DNA from: Eutreptiella sp. 'Long Island Sound 2002'
Lineage: Eukaryota > Euglenozoa > Euglenophyceae > Eutreptiales > Eutreptiaceae
Direction: 5' to 3'
Assembly: GCA_964036045.1 (NCBI GenBank)
Contig: OZ038392.1
Coordinates: 40,896,806-40,960,805 of the forward strand
Length of the DNA stretch: 64,000 nt
Shown here in pieces: positions 49,599 to 60,501 of this stretch. Position numbers and translations under genes: made by a program. The notes under the pieces were generated by a model. It saw nothing but the letters and a program-made list of their open reading frames with translations. It did no database searches and was not told the origin of the DNA. The stretch's first letter is position 1; each line of letters opens with the position of its first letter.

Positions 49599-50384
49599 AT
49601 GGAGTGGTGCAATTGGTTCACCGCCTGGCTTGAAAAAGGCAGCCAGGTTATCGGGGGAGTGACCAAAATGCAAGCCCATTCTCAGTTGCTTTTGGTGTTG
49701 ACCCAGTATTGTGAAGTACAGGAAGACATGCCATGGAGGCGCATAGGGGAAAAGCTTTTTGATGACCCAGCACAGCGCGGATTCGGTTACAATTACCTGG
49801 AGCTGTATGTCATGGTGATGGAGTTCCTCACACAGACAGAGGACGCACGTCGAGCCAAACGTCATTTTCTGCGGGCAGCACATTCTGTGTCTGCGGTATC
49901 TCGGCACTGTTTTACTTGCGGCAGTCCTGATCACATTAAGCCGGATTGTCCCAGGAACAGGCGTCCTGAACAGGCAGGGCAGTCGGACCAGAAGCGAGTC
50001 TGTCACAACTACGGCAAGCCTGGGCACTTCGCTCGTGACTGTCGAGAGCCAAAGAAATTGCAATGTTATCATTGCGGTGGACCGCATCGGGCTGCGGAAT
50101 GCCCCAAACCAAGGTCTCGCAGTCAATCACGTGACAGGCCTGGGTCTCAGCCCAGGGATCGATCACAGCAACGCGGGCCATCTCAACAACGAGAACAACA
50201 ACGAAGTGGCTTCACACCTGAACGACGCCCTAGCGTAACGTCTCAGCACACCGTGCGTTCGCAACGCGGTAACACTCCTGAGAGGGGGCCCAGCTCTGCA
50301 TCACAACGTGGACGGGGTCCGGAACGTAGGACCAGCAGTGCACATCGGGGCAGTCCCAGTCCCAAGTCCAGTCCCAAATACTAA
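49599..50384 (+). CDS. Element D gag, C-terminal part with zinc knuckles
   Basis: Continues D gag in register after element C. 261 residues. Helical segment 'LLLVLTQYCEVQEDMPWRRIGEKL', then three knuckles: 'CFTCGSPDHIKPDC' (canonical CX2CX4HX4C), 'CHNYGKPGHFARDC' (second Cys replaced by Tyr), 'CYHCGGPHRAAEC' (CX2CX3HX4C). A Ser/Arg/Gln-rich basic tail follows. It ends with a single TAA at 50382-50384; protease follows in the same frame. Confidence 0.85.
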   Translation: MEWCNWFTAWLEKGSQVIGGVTKMQAHSQLLLVLTQYCEVQEDMPWRRIGEKLFDDPAQRGFGYNYLELYVMVMEFLTQTEDARRAKRHFLRAAHSVSAVSRHCFTCGSPDHIKPDCPRNRRPEQAGQSDQKRVCHNYGKPGHFARDCREPKKLQCYHCGGPHRAAECPKPRSRSQSRDRPGSQPRDRSQQRGPSQQREQQRSGFTPERRPSVTSQHTVRSQRGNTPERGPSSASQRGRGPERRTSSAHRGSPSPKSSPKY

Positions 50385-51386
50385 AATTGTCAAGGAGGGC
50401 AGTTTCTTGGGGAGAGCCACGTTACACACCGACTACGGCAGTTGGCAGCGGCGTGGTGTCCCAGGCAGCTTGCTCCCCCCCTCCTGACTGAAGGGCATAC
50501 CCCAGCACGCAGGCCCAGTTTGATTTCACAACCTCCATTGGATTCCGAAGGAGTACCGTATAGCATTGGGAGGTTGCAGTCTTCGGCAAGTTTTGCTGAA
50601 GTTGACTTTGACAGCCTGCCGGTGGTGCAGCGACGGCCTCAGGTGGCAAGCAGATCATTGGAAGAAAAACGTGAACTGCAAGTATCTGTACGATTCCATT
50701 TTGCAGGCCATGACGTGCCGTACATGACGATGCCGTGCATGGTTGATTCAGGGAACCAAGTGATCGTGGTCGCTGGTTTTGAGGTTTTTCCGAACAAGCT
50801 ACACGAGGGTGCGCCTCGTCGCTTATGTCTGAAGGGTGTGGGACAGAACTCGCCACTTGCTGGCGGTGCAATGGGAGTGAATGTGAATTATATGGAGTTG
50901 GCGGTTTTGAATGTTGATGGTTTGCAGTTGTTTCGGTGTGCTGACGTTTTTCTTTACCTGGCCGATGTGGGGCCTAGGGTTATTATTGGATTTCCTTTTC
51001 TTATACGCTACAATTTAATGCTTGTGCCTCAGTGTGAGTATCTTGTACCTGGTGAGGTTCTGAATAAGTATTTGAGATTTGTTTCGGCACTGGAGGAGGA
51101 CGTTTCATGTGCTTTGTGCCGTCCATCCCATCCCTGTGTACATCATTTGTTTGCCCGTCGCCTGCAGAATTCCTTTGAGGATTGGAGGCATGAGGTCGAG
51201 AGAATCAGAAGTCGAATGAGGCGCAAGCGCCCGAATTCTGTCACGGTATGCCGCTCTGGTGTGGTTTGCACTTTGCGAGCTGAGCCTTTAACGTTAAGTC
51301 GCGTGAGAGCTCGCATTCGGGACAGCATCACAGGGGTTTTCCCGTGGAGACGTCCAGTGCGGTCAGTCAGAGCCAGAGGCCAGTGA
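50385..51386 (+). CDS. Element D protease
   Basis: The frame is continuous with gag except for the TAA, and there is no early ATG, so stop readthrough is the likely expression route. Aspartic protease block: 'TMPCMVDSGNQVIVV' (D-S-G), 'LCLKGVGQNSPLAGGAMG', 'RVIIGFPFLIRYNL'. A Cys/His cluster ('CALCRPSHPCVHH') follows. The end overlaps the next frame (dUTPase-pol, shifted by +1), which is open across the protease stop, so a second recoding event is expected near 51380-51480. Confidence 0.75.
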   Translation, partial: NCQGGQFLGESHVTHRLRQLAAAWCPRQLAPPLLTEGHTPARRPSLISQPPLDSEGVPYSIGRLQSSASFAEVDFDSLPVVQRRPQVASRSLEEKRELQVSVRFHFAGHDVPYMTMPCMVDSGNQVIVVAGFEVFPNKLHEGAPRRLCLKGVGQNSPLAGGAMGVNVNYMELAVLNVDGLQLFRCADVFLYLADVGPRVIIGFPFLIRYNLMLVPQCEYLVPGEVLNKYLRFVSALEEDVSCALCRPSHPCVHHLFARRLQNSFEDWRHEVERIRSRMRRKRPNSVTVCRSGVVCTLRAEPLTLSRVRARIRDSITGVFPWRRPVRSVRARGQ

Positions 51387-51483
51387 CAGCCTGTCACAGT
51401 CACAGTCAGGAGTCAGTTGCATCCTTTCACGGTCACAGCCAGTCACAGCTGAACACAGTTCAGCAGAATGGTTCATTTTTTTC

Positions 51484-52091
51484 ATGCTTTTTTCGATGCT
51501 TGCTGGTTGTTCAACGAATACACCCCAGCCTGAGAATCGGTTGTGTTACAAGAAACTCAGCTCCAGCGCGTCCGCCCCGATCCGAGGATCACCAGGTGCT
51601 GCTGGACTGGATTTGTGTTCAGCCACAGCGTTGGAGCTGCAGCCTGGTGAAATTGCGGTGGTGCCCACAGATTTGGCCATCACAGTGCCTGCTGGTACTT
51701 ATGGGCGAATTGCCACACGAAGTGGGTTTGCATCCAAGGGGATTGTGGTGTTAGGAGGTGTAGTGGACCGTGATTATACTGGTAATGTAGGGGTGATCCT
51801 TGGTAACATTGGCACTGCCACATTGTCAGTGCAGTTGGGACACCGCATTGCCCAACTGATTTGTGAGTGCATTGCTGTGCCAGTCCCCACCGAGGTTTCT
51901 GAATTCGGGACTACAGCTAGAGGCAACTCTGGCTTTGGCAGTACAGGTATCACGGCTGTACAAGTACAGCCTTTGGAGTTACATGAGCCCATTAACTCTG
52001 CAACATTTCCGGTGCTTGATGGGAGTCTTCTGTCGCGGTTGGCTTTTCTGTGGGCAGGGTTTCTGCCGCAGATGGCATCATTGTTTTTATA
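51484..52091 (+). CDS. dut: Element D dUTPase domain
   Basis: dUTPase hydrolyses dUTP to dUMP and keeps uracil out of cDNA. All five trimeric-dUTPase motifs are visible, numbered from the ATG at 51484: motif 1 'GAAGLDLCSA' (38-47), motif 2 'GRIATRSGFA' (74-83), motif 3 'GGVVDRDYTG' (91-100, catalytic-type Asp95), motif 4 'GHRIAQLI' (119-126), motif 5 'RGNSGFGSTG' (146-155). The frame is open upstream of the ATG into the protease overlap, so it may be made as part of a pro-dUTPase-pol fusion. A LINE-like insert follows at 52092; without it and one copy of the 167-bp repeat, the dUTPase frame continues directly into pol. Confidence 0.93.
51925..52091 (+). repeat. 167-bp direct repeat, left copy
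   Basis: Matches 53404-53570 at an offset of 1479 bases (a multiple of three). Starts AACTCTGGCTTTGGCAG and ends TTGTTTTTATA. Codes for dUTPase motif 5 and the following linker. Confidence 0.9.
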
Positions 52092-53403
52092 TACCTCCTC
52101 CCCCCCCCCCCACTGGGCTCAGTGGCGGTACACCACCTGCCTGTCTTCCACAAGTTTAAAGTACAGCAATTCCGCCACCTGTTGCCGCGGCATTCCCATA
52201 GCAACATAGCGGTCGGCCCCAGCTTCAGCCTGTACAACAAAACTTCCTGGTTTTCGTCCCTGTTTTTCAAACTGGCGTCCGGGTGCTACAATGTGCACGG
52301 GTACCAGTGGAGCAATATGCTCCACGACTACCACTGCTCCAGGTGCGGACAGCAACATCCTTTCGACCCTTTATCATGCCTGGCCTTCTGCAAAGCGTTG
52401 GACCAGCACGTCCAGGCATACGTCTCCTCCTGGGGAACCCTTTTCAGCCCCATTGTCCTGCACTTGTGGCTCTCTGGACCCTCAAAGGCTGACCGCAGGA
52501 ACTTCATGAGAACTCTGGTACCTAAGTCCCTATGGTCCTGCCTCTCCAAGCCGATCCCGGGCTCCACTCGCGCCGAGCACAGAGCCATGCTTGGCCTAGC
52601 CCTGGAGGAACGCGTAAAGCACCTGGACAAGGCTGTCCACCAAGCACATGATTGGCTGTGTTCGAATCCTCTCCCTTGGGACCCAATACTTTGGGCGCAC
52701 CCCTCCGACCCTCTCAACCCCTTCTCGGTTTCGCACGGTGCGTTCAGCACCTCCGTCCGCATGCCCCCTCGGACCCGCCCCGTATACCAGCACCCCCCAC
52801 CTCTCCCTAAACACGCCTTAAAAAAACCGTCCAAGCCAGCGTCAGCCAAAGCACAACCAACCACGCGCCGCGCGCCAAAAAAATCCAAACGCCCGTCCAG
52901 CCGCGCATCCGCACCACGGCCCTGCCCCCCCTCGGCCATTCCCCGCCCTCCTCAGCACTCACGCCCACGGCCACCACAAAAACGCCATCGATCACCACAA
53001 ACCCATCAGGCCACAATCGTTTGGGCGCCCCCAAAGCGCGCCAAGACCGCTCTCCCCCTCCCACCCCCAAGCTCCAAAGCACGCTACCGTCAAACACGCC
53101 TACCTCTCCCCTCAAGGCCCAGCCTTACTAGGTGCCCAGGCCCGTCTGCCCCTGCCCCCCCCCCACTCCAACGCCTCCCGGGACATCCGGAATTTTTTCC
53201 GCCCATCCAGCGATCTTCTGTCTCCTCCTCTCGACCCCTTCAGCCCTCCGCCCCTTCTGGAACCCCCCCCCTTCCCCTCAGGGTAAATCAGCGGTCTTCT
53301 AACCTAACCATCAGAGCAGCCGTGAACATATCTTTATATGTTGATATAATCACTTTCATTGGGGGACGTCAGCCCCAGAACAAGTTGATGCGGTTAAAAA
53401 CAA
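52092..53403 (+). mobile_element. LINE-like (non-LTR) fragment inserted in element D
   Basis: A 1312-base insert between two copies of a 167-base host sequence. A single frame (open 52050-53465) crosses it: a Cys/His segment 'HCSRCGQQHPFDPLSCLAFC' resembling the zinc-binding end of LINE reverse-transcriptase proteins, then a helical part ('SKADRRNFMRTLVPKSLW') and a ~200-residue Pro/Lys/Arg-rich tail. There is no stop codon inside the insert and its right edge is A-rich (TTAAAAACAAAAC). No RT or endonuclease motifs remain, so it is a 5'-truncated copy if a LINE at all. Identification is tentative. Confidence 0.45.
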
Positions 53404-53570
53404 AACTCTGGCTTTGGCAGTACAGGTATCACGGCTGTACAAGTACAGCCTTTGGAGTTACATGAGCCCATTAACTCTGCAACATTTCCGGTGCTTGATG
53501 GGAGTCTTCTGTCGCGGTTGGCTTTTCTGTGGGCAGGGTTTCTGCCGCAGATGGCATCATTGTTTTTATA
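53404..53570 (+). repeat. 167-bp direct repeat, right copy
   Basis: Right flank of the LINE-like insert; after it the pol frame goes on unique. Far longer than a usual target-site duplication. Confidence 0.9.
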
Positions 53571-56500
53571 CAGCACTGTCCTGTCTGGTCCTGGGTGTTC
53601 CGGGGCTGACTGTAGCAACCAAAGTGATACGGCAGACCCAGGGTGTTCTAGTACTGCCTCACTACCATCCTGTGCTGTGTCTCTACCCCCTCAATCAGGA
53701 CGGATTATGGTGGGATACCGAGTCCAACCCGAACAGAGGCCAGTGGCACTGTTTGAGGCGGAGGCACAACAGCTCTTGGATAATTTGGTGTGTTGCGAAG
53801 ATCCAAGTGGGGAAGCTGATATATTTCACATCCATTATCTCCAGCAATGGGAGACTGAAATCCCAGACTGCGGTTCCGGTGAGGCCGGTGAGGTTCAGGG
53901 CGACAGGACTGATCACCCTGAAGCCTTGTATCCGGACGACTTCATGGGTGGCTTTGGCCATTCACGGAGTCCCACCGATAGTGTCTTACTGGCACAAATG
54001 TCAGCGAGTGAGGACGCCCCATTGGTGGAAGAGGCGTTACAATTGGCAGGGCGGATACACCCCCCTTTGTCAGAGTACATGTATGAGTATTCCATTTCAG
54101 CTTTACAGGATGCGGGGAGCGGCTCTGAAAGCTCTGCTATGCGTGAGCCCCCCCGGGCAGTGCAGGATAGGCAACCCAGGGTGCGTCAGAAGAAACCACG
54201 GAGTACCGGTGATGATTTGCAGTTTCGCAGTGTTCTTTTTGCGGCTGCTGAACAGTGGGCATCCGAATATGGGTTACGTCCCACTGTAGATGCCTTTTGT
54301 AGAAGTAAGTCTGACTGTCTTGTGACCCATTCAGGTGTCAAGCGATTCTGGACTCGCAATCAGGATGCTTTTCAGCAGTCCTGGTTGGATGAACACCTAT
54401 GGTTGCACCCTCCCAATCGACTTTGGGAGGATTGTGTCACTAAAATCATGGGTGATCAGGCACGCGGATTAGCCCTCGTACCCACCATGAAACATAAACG
54501 GTGGTGGTGGGTCTTGGGAGAATTTGCGGTTGACTGGGTTGATCTTTCAGATCCTAGTCAGATTTTTGAACCCAGCAGTGTCACCAGGGATTTGAAGATC
54601 CCATATGGGCTGATTTTCTTTGATGCCATGGGAGCCGATAGGGAGCGCGGTGGATCTCCTTCCCCAAATCAATTTGCTGATCCACAGCGTGGGGGAAGCC
54701 AGACAGATGACTGGGAACCAGTGCGAAAAATATTCCGCAAGCGCAGGCCTGTCAATAAGTCTACTGGCACTGTCCCCAGCCCTACCGCTCCCTCTTGTCC
54801 CCCCTCTGCTTTGCCCATCGGTGGCGCAGATTTTTTGCTCCACCCCTCATCTCAGGACCAGAAACGAGCCAAGGCACGCCAGAAAATATCTCAGAAGAGG
54901 AGACAACGCCGAGGGCAATCTGGTATGCACACTTCTGACATTGTTTCTCCTTCTCCCCAGACGGATACAGATTGTTCTGCTTCAGAGTGCTGTGGCTCTA
55001 CCACTGAATGTGGCATGACATCAGAGTCGGAGTCTGAGCCCGAATATTGTAAATATGGGTACACGAACGACTTTGACAGTCGATCAGCGCCAACTGCCTG
55101 TGGACATCAGGAAACCGGGGTCCAGGTGCAGAATTTGTGTTACCCACACTCAGTGCAGTCTGTAATTCAGACAGATTTAGAACATCCTGATTGCCAGATG
55201 TATCGAGAGCAGTTACTCTCCAGTTTCAAAGATACTTTATTCACACCAAGGGGCTATGAAGAGGATGCGAATGAGCATCGAGGCCCTAATGCGATTCTGC
55301 GTCTGGACTTGGTGGACAATCCACAGCCAATGAGTTTTAAGGCGATTCGTTCTGTGGGGGTACGCGAAGTTGCCTTGCGGGAGAAAATAGACTCTTTTCT
55401 GAAAAAGGGTTTTATTCAGAAATCGGAGGAGGACAGTCCTGAGTGGGTCAGTCGGGCCTTTTTGGTCCCCAAGCCCAATGGTAAATGGCGACTGGTAATT
55501 GATTATCGGCATTTAAATACCCAATTAAAGGGTCAAAATTTTCCTTTGCCGGTAATTGAGGACCAGGTTGCCAACCAAAATGGGAATTTTTTGTGGTCAC
55601 TGGTGGATTTGGAGGACGGGTTCCACCAAATGCACTTGGCCAGGGAGCATTGGCATTATACTTCCTTCATTACACCCTTTGGTGTTTATGAATGGAAAGT
55701 ATTACCAATGGGGGTAAAAGTGGGTCCACAAGCCTTTCAAAGGATGGTGGCCTACTGTTTGAAAGATTGTCCAGATAGTAGGCCATATATTGACGACGTT
55801 CTGACAGGGACAGGGAAGAAATATGCATGTCAGGGCCAGGTCACAGACCACAGACACATACTGCATATCATGAAGGACCCTGACAAGCGGCAGGAATACC
55901 TTCAGGATCATTATGAGGCTTTGCATCATTTGTTTACAAATTTGGCTAAGGCCAAACTTTATGTGAAGCCAGAGAAATGTCATCTGTTTCAGTTACAGGT
56001 ACAGTATTGTGGGCATATACTCAGGGAAGGGAGGAGATGCCCATCTCCTGCTAAGACAGAGGCCATATGTAATTGGGATCATAATACCATAAAAACGCCG
56101 AAGGCGTTTAAGGGTTTCCTGGGGTTGGCTAATTGGTATAGTATATACATACCCAAATATGTAACACACGCCGCCCCGCTGATGGATGCCCTTAAGGGTA
56201 AGTATCTGTATGAACAGCAGACAGGTCCATCCATCACCAAAGATGGCAGGCCAGCGAAAAAAAGGAAACGGGTCAAGTTGAGTGCGGCTGAGGCCCGAAT
56301 CCACTGGACTGAGCCCATGATACGTGGCTTCAATGCCATCAAGGAGGGGCTCAGGAGTGCAGTTGACCTGTATTTGCCCACCCCCAACGTCAAATGGAAA
56401 ATCACAACTGATGCTTGTGATTATGCCGTCAGAGGGGTACTGGGGCAACAGGGTACTGAAGGGGGATGGCACCCTGTCGCGTTTTTTTCCAGGAAACTGC

Positions 56501-58788
56501 AGGGCAGCAGTGGTAAACAAGACTATGACTATCCTGAGAAAAACAGCCCTGAGTTTGAGAAAACAGCTCTTTCTGGGCGGGGGCAGATGGGGTGGACTGT
56601 GCGTGAAAAGGAGACATATGCTTTGGTATGTGCTCTCCTGAAATTTCAAGCCTGGATTGGGGGTCAGGAAGTTACAGTGCGCAAAGACCACAGCAGCATC
56701 CTGCAATGGTACAAAGAAGACCTTTGTACCATTTCAGGCTTGTTGGGGAGGTGGGGGCGATGGCATGAATTTTTGAGCAGATTTAATCTGCACATTGAGT
56801 ACCTGCCGGGGGAACAGAATGAGGTGGGGGATACCCTGTCCAGGTGGGCGTATCCTGCAGGGGATTTTCAGGATACCACCTTCCATGGTTCAACCCTGGA
56901 TGCTGAGGGTTGGGATTCGGATGAACAAGGGGAACGGGCCAGAACGCGGGATTTTTTGCAGCGTGAATACCCAGGGGAATTTCTGGATCCTGCTGCACTT
57001 GCATCTGTGTCTGCTCATATCTTCCCTCTCGCGCCTGAATGTTTTGCGTCCTCTCTTGCAGATGTTGATTCGATTCAATTGCACACTGAGTTCGAACAAC
57101 TTGTGTCTCGCTCCCTTTCTCATGTATGCTCTGCTTCTTCCCCCCCTCCTCTTGAATATGTTTCTGCTTTGAATGATCTGTCGTGGCACATGCCAGGGGC
57201 AGCGCAGTACGCCGTTTCTGGGTTAGAGTCTGTTAAGGTTCCGCCAGCCATCAGTATTTTACAGCAGGACTGGTCTGAATTTTACAAGACAGATCCAGAA
57301 TTTCAGGACATTTGGCCGCAGCTTGTCAAGGATAGGGCTGTTGGCAAATATTTCTTCAGTAATGGCAAGGTGCGCAGTAAGGGTAAGATTTGTGTTCCTG
57401 TCGCCATAGTGAAGCAGGTCCTGAATGGCCTGCACTCTTATTCTCACCCTGGCACTGACAAACTCCGTCAGCTTTTCGCTAGAAAATTTTCAGCGCGAAT
57501 GAAGCGGGCTGAATTTTTAAAGGCGGTTTCGCAGGTTGCTACGCAGTGTAATGTATGTCAGGCCACCAAGCCACGACGGGGTGCGCAACCGGATACTCTG
57601 GAGTTTTTCCCCATTCCACAGTTTCCTTTCTCGTCCATTTCTATTGATTTTGTTTCGGTTCCAGAACTGAAAGTTGGACATCAGCTGTACAATAGTATCA
57701 TGGCGGTTGTATGTAGATTGACGGGTTACATTATTGCTGTGCCCTGCAGCAATACTCTTAGCAGTGAGGCATTGGCATCGCTTTTTTTGGAGAGGGTAGT
57801 CTCCTTTATGGGACTCCCTCATGAAATTTTTTCCGGGCATGACAGTATTCTCAAGGCCAGTTTTTTTGATACCTTGATGAAACTGTCAGGGGTTGAGGAC
57901 CATAAGTCCACTGTTTACAACCCCAAAGCCAATGGGAGGGCGGAGCGAGCAGTGCAGTCTATTATTCAGTCCCTGCGTCAAATCATGGAGCAAAAAATTT
58001 CTAAAGACTGGTTTCACTTGCTCCCATTGGCCACGTGGGCCCTCAATGATTTGCCAGGGGCTGTTTCGGGTTATTCCCCCCATAGACTTGTCTTTGGGAG
58101 GGACCCCATGGGTTTTGGGGATTGTCCCCCCATTATCCCCGAGGATGGCAGTGAGGACGCTGCATCCTTCTTCAATAGACTCATTTCTGAGCGACGCAAG
58201 GTCCAGAAAAAGTTGTGTCAGATCCACAAGCGGCAGACACAGAAGTTTTTACAAAAACACCCTTTGCAGGTGTTCGATCCGGGGGATCGGGTTTGGGTGC
58301 GTATCCATAAAGATTTGAAGAACAACGGCAACACTACCAAGTTCGATCGGACTTGGACGGGTCCGGCTGAGGTGTTGGAGCGCGTGGGTACAGGGAGATA
58401 CAGGGTATATACACACAAAGGGGAACACATTTTGGAGAGTGTCAGACTTAAGCCTTACCAGGCACCCATCAGTGGTAATCAGCCACTGTTCCATTTTTAC
58501 ACGGATGCGGAGGAGATGGTTGAGTCTGACCGGTATATTGTAGAGGAGATCCTGGATCACAAGCCTAAGGGCCGGGGGAAGAACAGGGGAACCAAATGGC
58601 TTGTGAAGTATCAGGGATATGAGGAGCCTGAGTGGCAGGATGCCAGGACATTCCTCCACGACATCAATGAGGATTGGATGGCTTACAATAAGCGCCATAA
58701 GCTTCTGGATAGGCTACGGTTGGACCAGGTTAATGGGTTGAGGTCTGCTGAGATTTCTCGCCTTGTGGCATTTGCCTTTTCCCCGTAG
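53571..58788 (+). CDS. Element D pol: Dam-like, RT, RNase H, integrase, chromodomain
   Basis: The frame opens in the right repeat (ATG 53452) and gives 1778 residues without interruption. In order: a linker; the Dam-like domain about 54226-54565 ('EYGLRPTVDAFCRS', 'LWLHPPNRLW' in place of NPPY/F, 'GLALVPTMKHKRWWW'); a Ser-rich linker; RT about 55190-55990 ('WRLVIDYRHLN', motif A 'SLVDLEDGFHQ', motif C 'PYIDDVL'); RNase H about 56390-56870 ('TTDACDYAV', 'REKETYALV', 'KDHSSI'); integrase with His pair in 'LHSYSHPG' and Cys pair in 'CNVCQATK', core Asp in 'SIDFVSVPEL', 'FSGHDSIL' where SDRD is usual, Glu in 'ANGRAERAV'; chromodomain about 58530-58690 ('YIVEEILDHKPKG', 'WLVKYQGYEEPEWQDAR'). RT looks intact; the second integrase Asp seems replaced by Gly. 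Confidence 0.93.
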
Positions 58789-59320
58789 CTGACGCACAGT
58801 GGGTGCAGTGTGTTCAGCATACGCTCTCTCCTACGTCGTTGCAGGGGGCACGGGGAGCACAGCTGTCAGTGTCAGCAGACCCCCCCCCCCACCTGCCGTG
58901 ATTTGTGCGTTCCCATTTTTTTCTCCCTCCATCTCAGGTGAGTAGCAATTTGTCAAGGCTGTGAACTGCATCTGTGGATATCGCGCAGTTCGGCTCATTG
59001 CTGCAGGTACGTACTGCATTGCATATGTATTATCTCAGTGTGTAAGCCGTTGGGATGCCAGTGGTGACCTTTGGCAGCACTTCTCATCTCCACTGTGATA
59101 CCAGACTGGTCTGTTACAAATGCTCATTGTCATCTGGGTACGTCTTACCCATGCTACATTTTTTTTACAATGTTTTACAGTAGTAAGTAGGTATTTTACA
59201 GGTACAGCCTGATGGTTTTTGGCCAGCATGGTGAGCAGATCTATCAGTCTACTACTGATGATCCACTCCGTGGTCCATTAATTCTTTTTTCAGCCTGACG
59301 CCCTTTCAGGTGGCATCAAG
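58789..59320 (+). other. Element D 3' untranslated region
   Basis: 532 bases with a C13 run near 58881 and no credible gene. Confidence 0.6.
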
Positions 59321-59333
59321 CTTGGGAGGGGAG
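59321..59333 (+). promoter_or_regulatory. Polypurine tract of element D
   Basis: CTTGGGAGGGGAG directly precedes the LTR start TGTAATAGG. Confidence 0.8.
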
Positions 59334-60501
59334 TGTAATAGGACCACAGAGCGACGACAGACCAAGGGTAAACACAGGAGGGATGTGGCCTTGGGCACAC
59401 CAGACCTGTTAGTGAGGCCTGTACATATGTCAAATCTCTGTACACAATAATACACAGGACAGTGCAGAACAGGTTTGTCTGTGGTGATGTTGTGACATCT
59501 TACAGGAGGGATTATCAAGCTGGCTGTGCGTGCGCTGTCTGTTGGGTCGCGCTGTAATGCAGGCCAGCCAACAGAGTATCACCGTAGTGCTAATAGTGTT
59601 AGATCTGTCATGCGAAAGCATAGATAGGCGCACTACGGGTGGAGGAAAATTGGTTGTTGCACTGCAACATGTCTTTGCTTCGTAATCAGCGCCATGCATT
59701 AATATAGTTTCACTGCATGTGATATTGGACGATGCGAGCGACTCCATGGCTACATGTGTTTCACTCGTACAGGGGTCCACTCTGATTTAGTGAGTCGTTT
59801 TTACAATTTTCGACTTTTCTTTTTGCATCTCATATCACATGTGTCCTCATTGCCTTGTCTCTATGGATTTATGGAAATTGCTCATTGAATGTCGCCACTT
59901 TGCCCAATTGCTATTGATTCTTTTGTTTGCCTTCGCCACATTTATGTACATACTTGGAATGTACATACCATTTTATTTGCATGTCCTTGTTGCGATTATG
60001 TGAACATAATTATAGTAGGGAGAACATATGTGTGGTGTGGTATTATAGAAAGAAGAGAGAGTCAATGGTTCATTCGTCGGTAAATGTCACTCGTCCGTGC
60101 ATTCATGCACACATGTTTGGTTTCGAACATGCACATATGCATGCATCATTTTGCATCTTCTTTTTGGCATGCTTCTTTCTCGCCCTCTCTCAGGGTCTTG
60201 CGGATTGAATATTTGGGAATCAAATTACATAACATGGAGATTGAATAATATGGAGATTCAATAAGTGAAGCAGCCTCACGGAGACCCTCACTTCAGGTTC
60301 ATACGCAGTTTAGTGTTGTTTGTTTTGTTGCCTTGCATCTTGGTGTTGGGTGACTTGAGGGCGGTTGTCTTTTGGAAAAAGCGTTGGAGTTTACATTTGA
60401 TTTTTGGGTTTGTATCATTCAATTATCCTTTGGGTTTTCTTTTCCTTGATTTTTTTAAGATTTCAAGAAGAATAGGATCATTTACGAAAGGTCTTATTGC
60501 A
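59334..60501 (+). repeat. 3' LTR of element D
   Basis: 1168 bases, TG...CA, same length as 34286-35453. Followed by TGGCA (60502-60506) and then element B's linker in the frame that leaves 34285. Confidence 0.9.

Larger units (their letters stand above)
34286..60501 (+). mobile_element. Element D: Ty3/gypsy chromovirus with dUTPase
   Basis: LTRs of exactly 1168 bases (34286-35453, 59334-60501) start TGTAATAGG and end TTATTGCA, flanked outside by TGGCA (34281-34285 and 60502-60506). Internal order: primer-binding site, coiled-coil gag with three zinc knuckles, protease, dUTPase, Dam-like domain, RT, RNase H, integrase, chromodomain, polypurine tract. It contains element C (39353-49593) and a LINE-like insert (52092-53403). 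Its 5' end is abnormal: 35454-36629 separates the 5' LTR from the primer-binding site. Confidence 0.88.

Noticed and set aside
42202-50238. Overlapping short ORFs inside gag and pol of C and D
   Set aside because: Alternative frames of identified domains with no own motifs.
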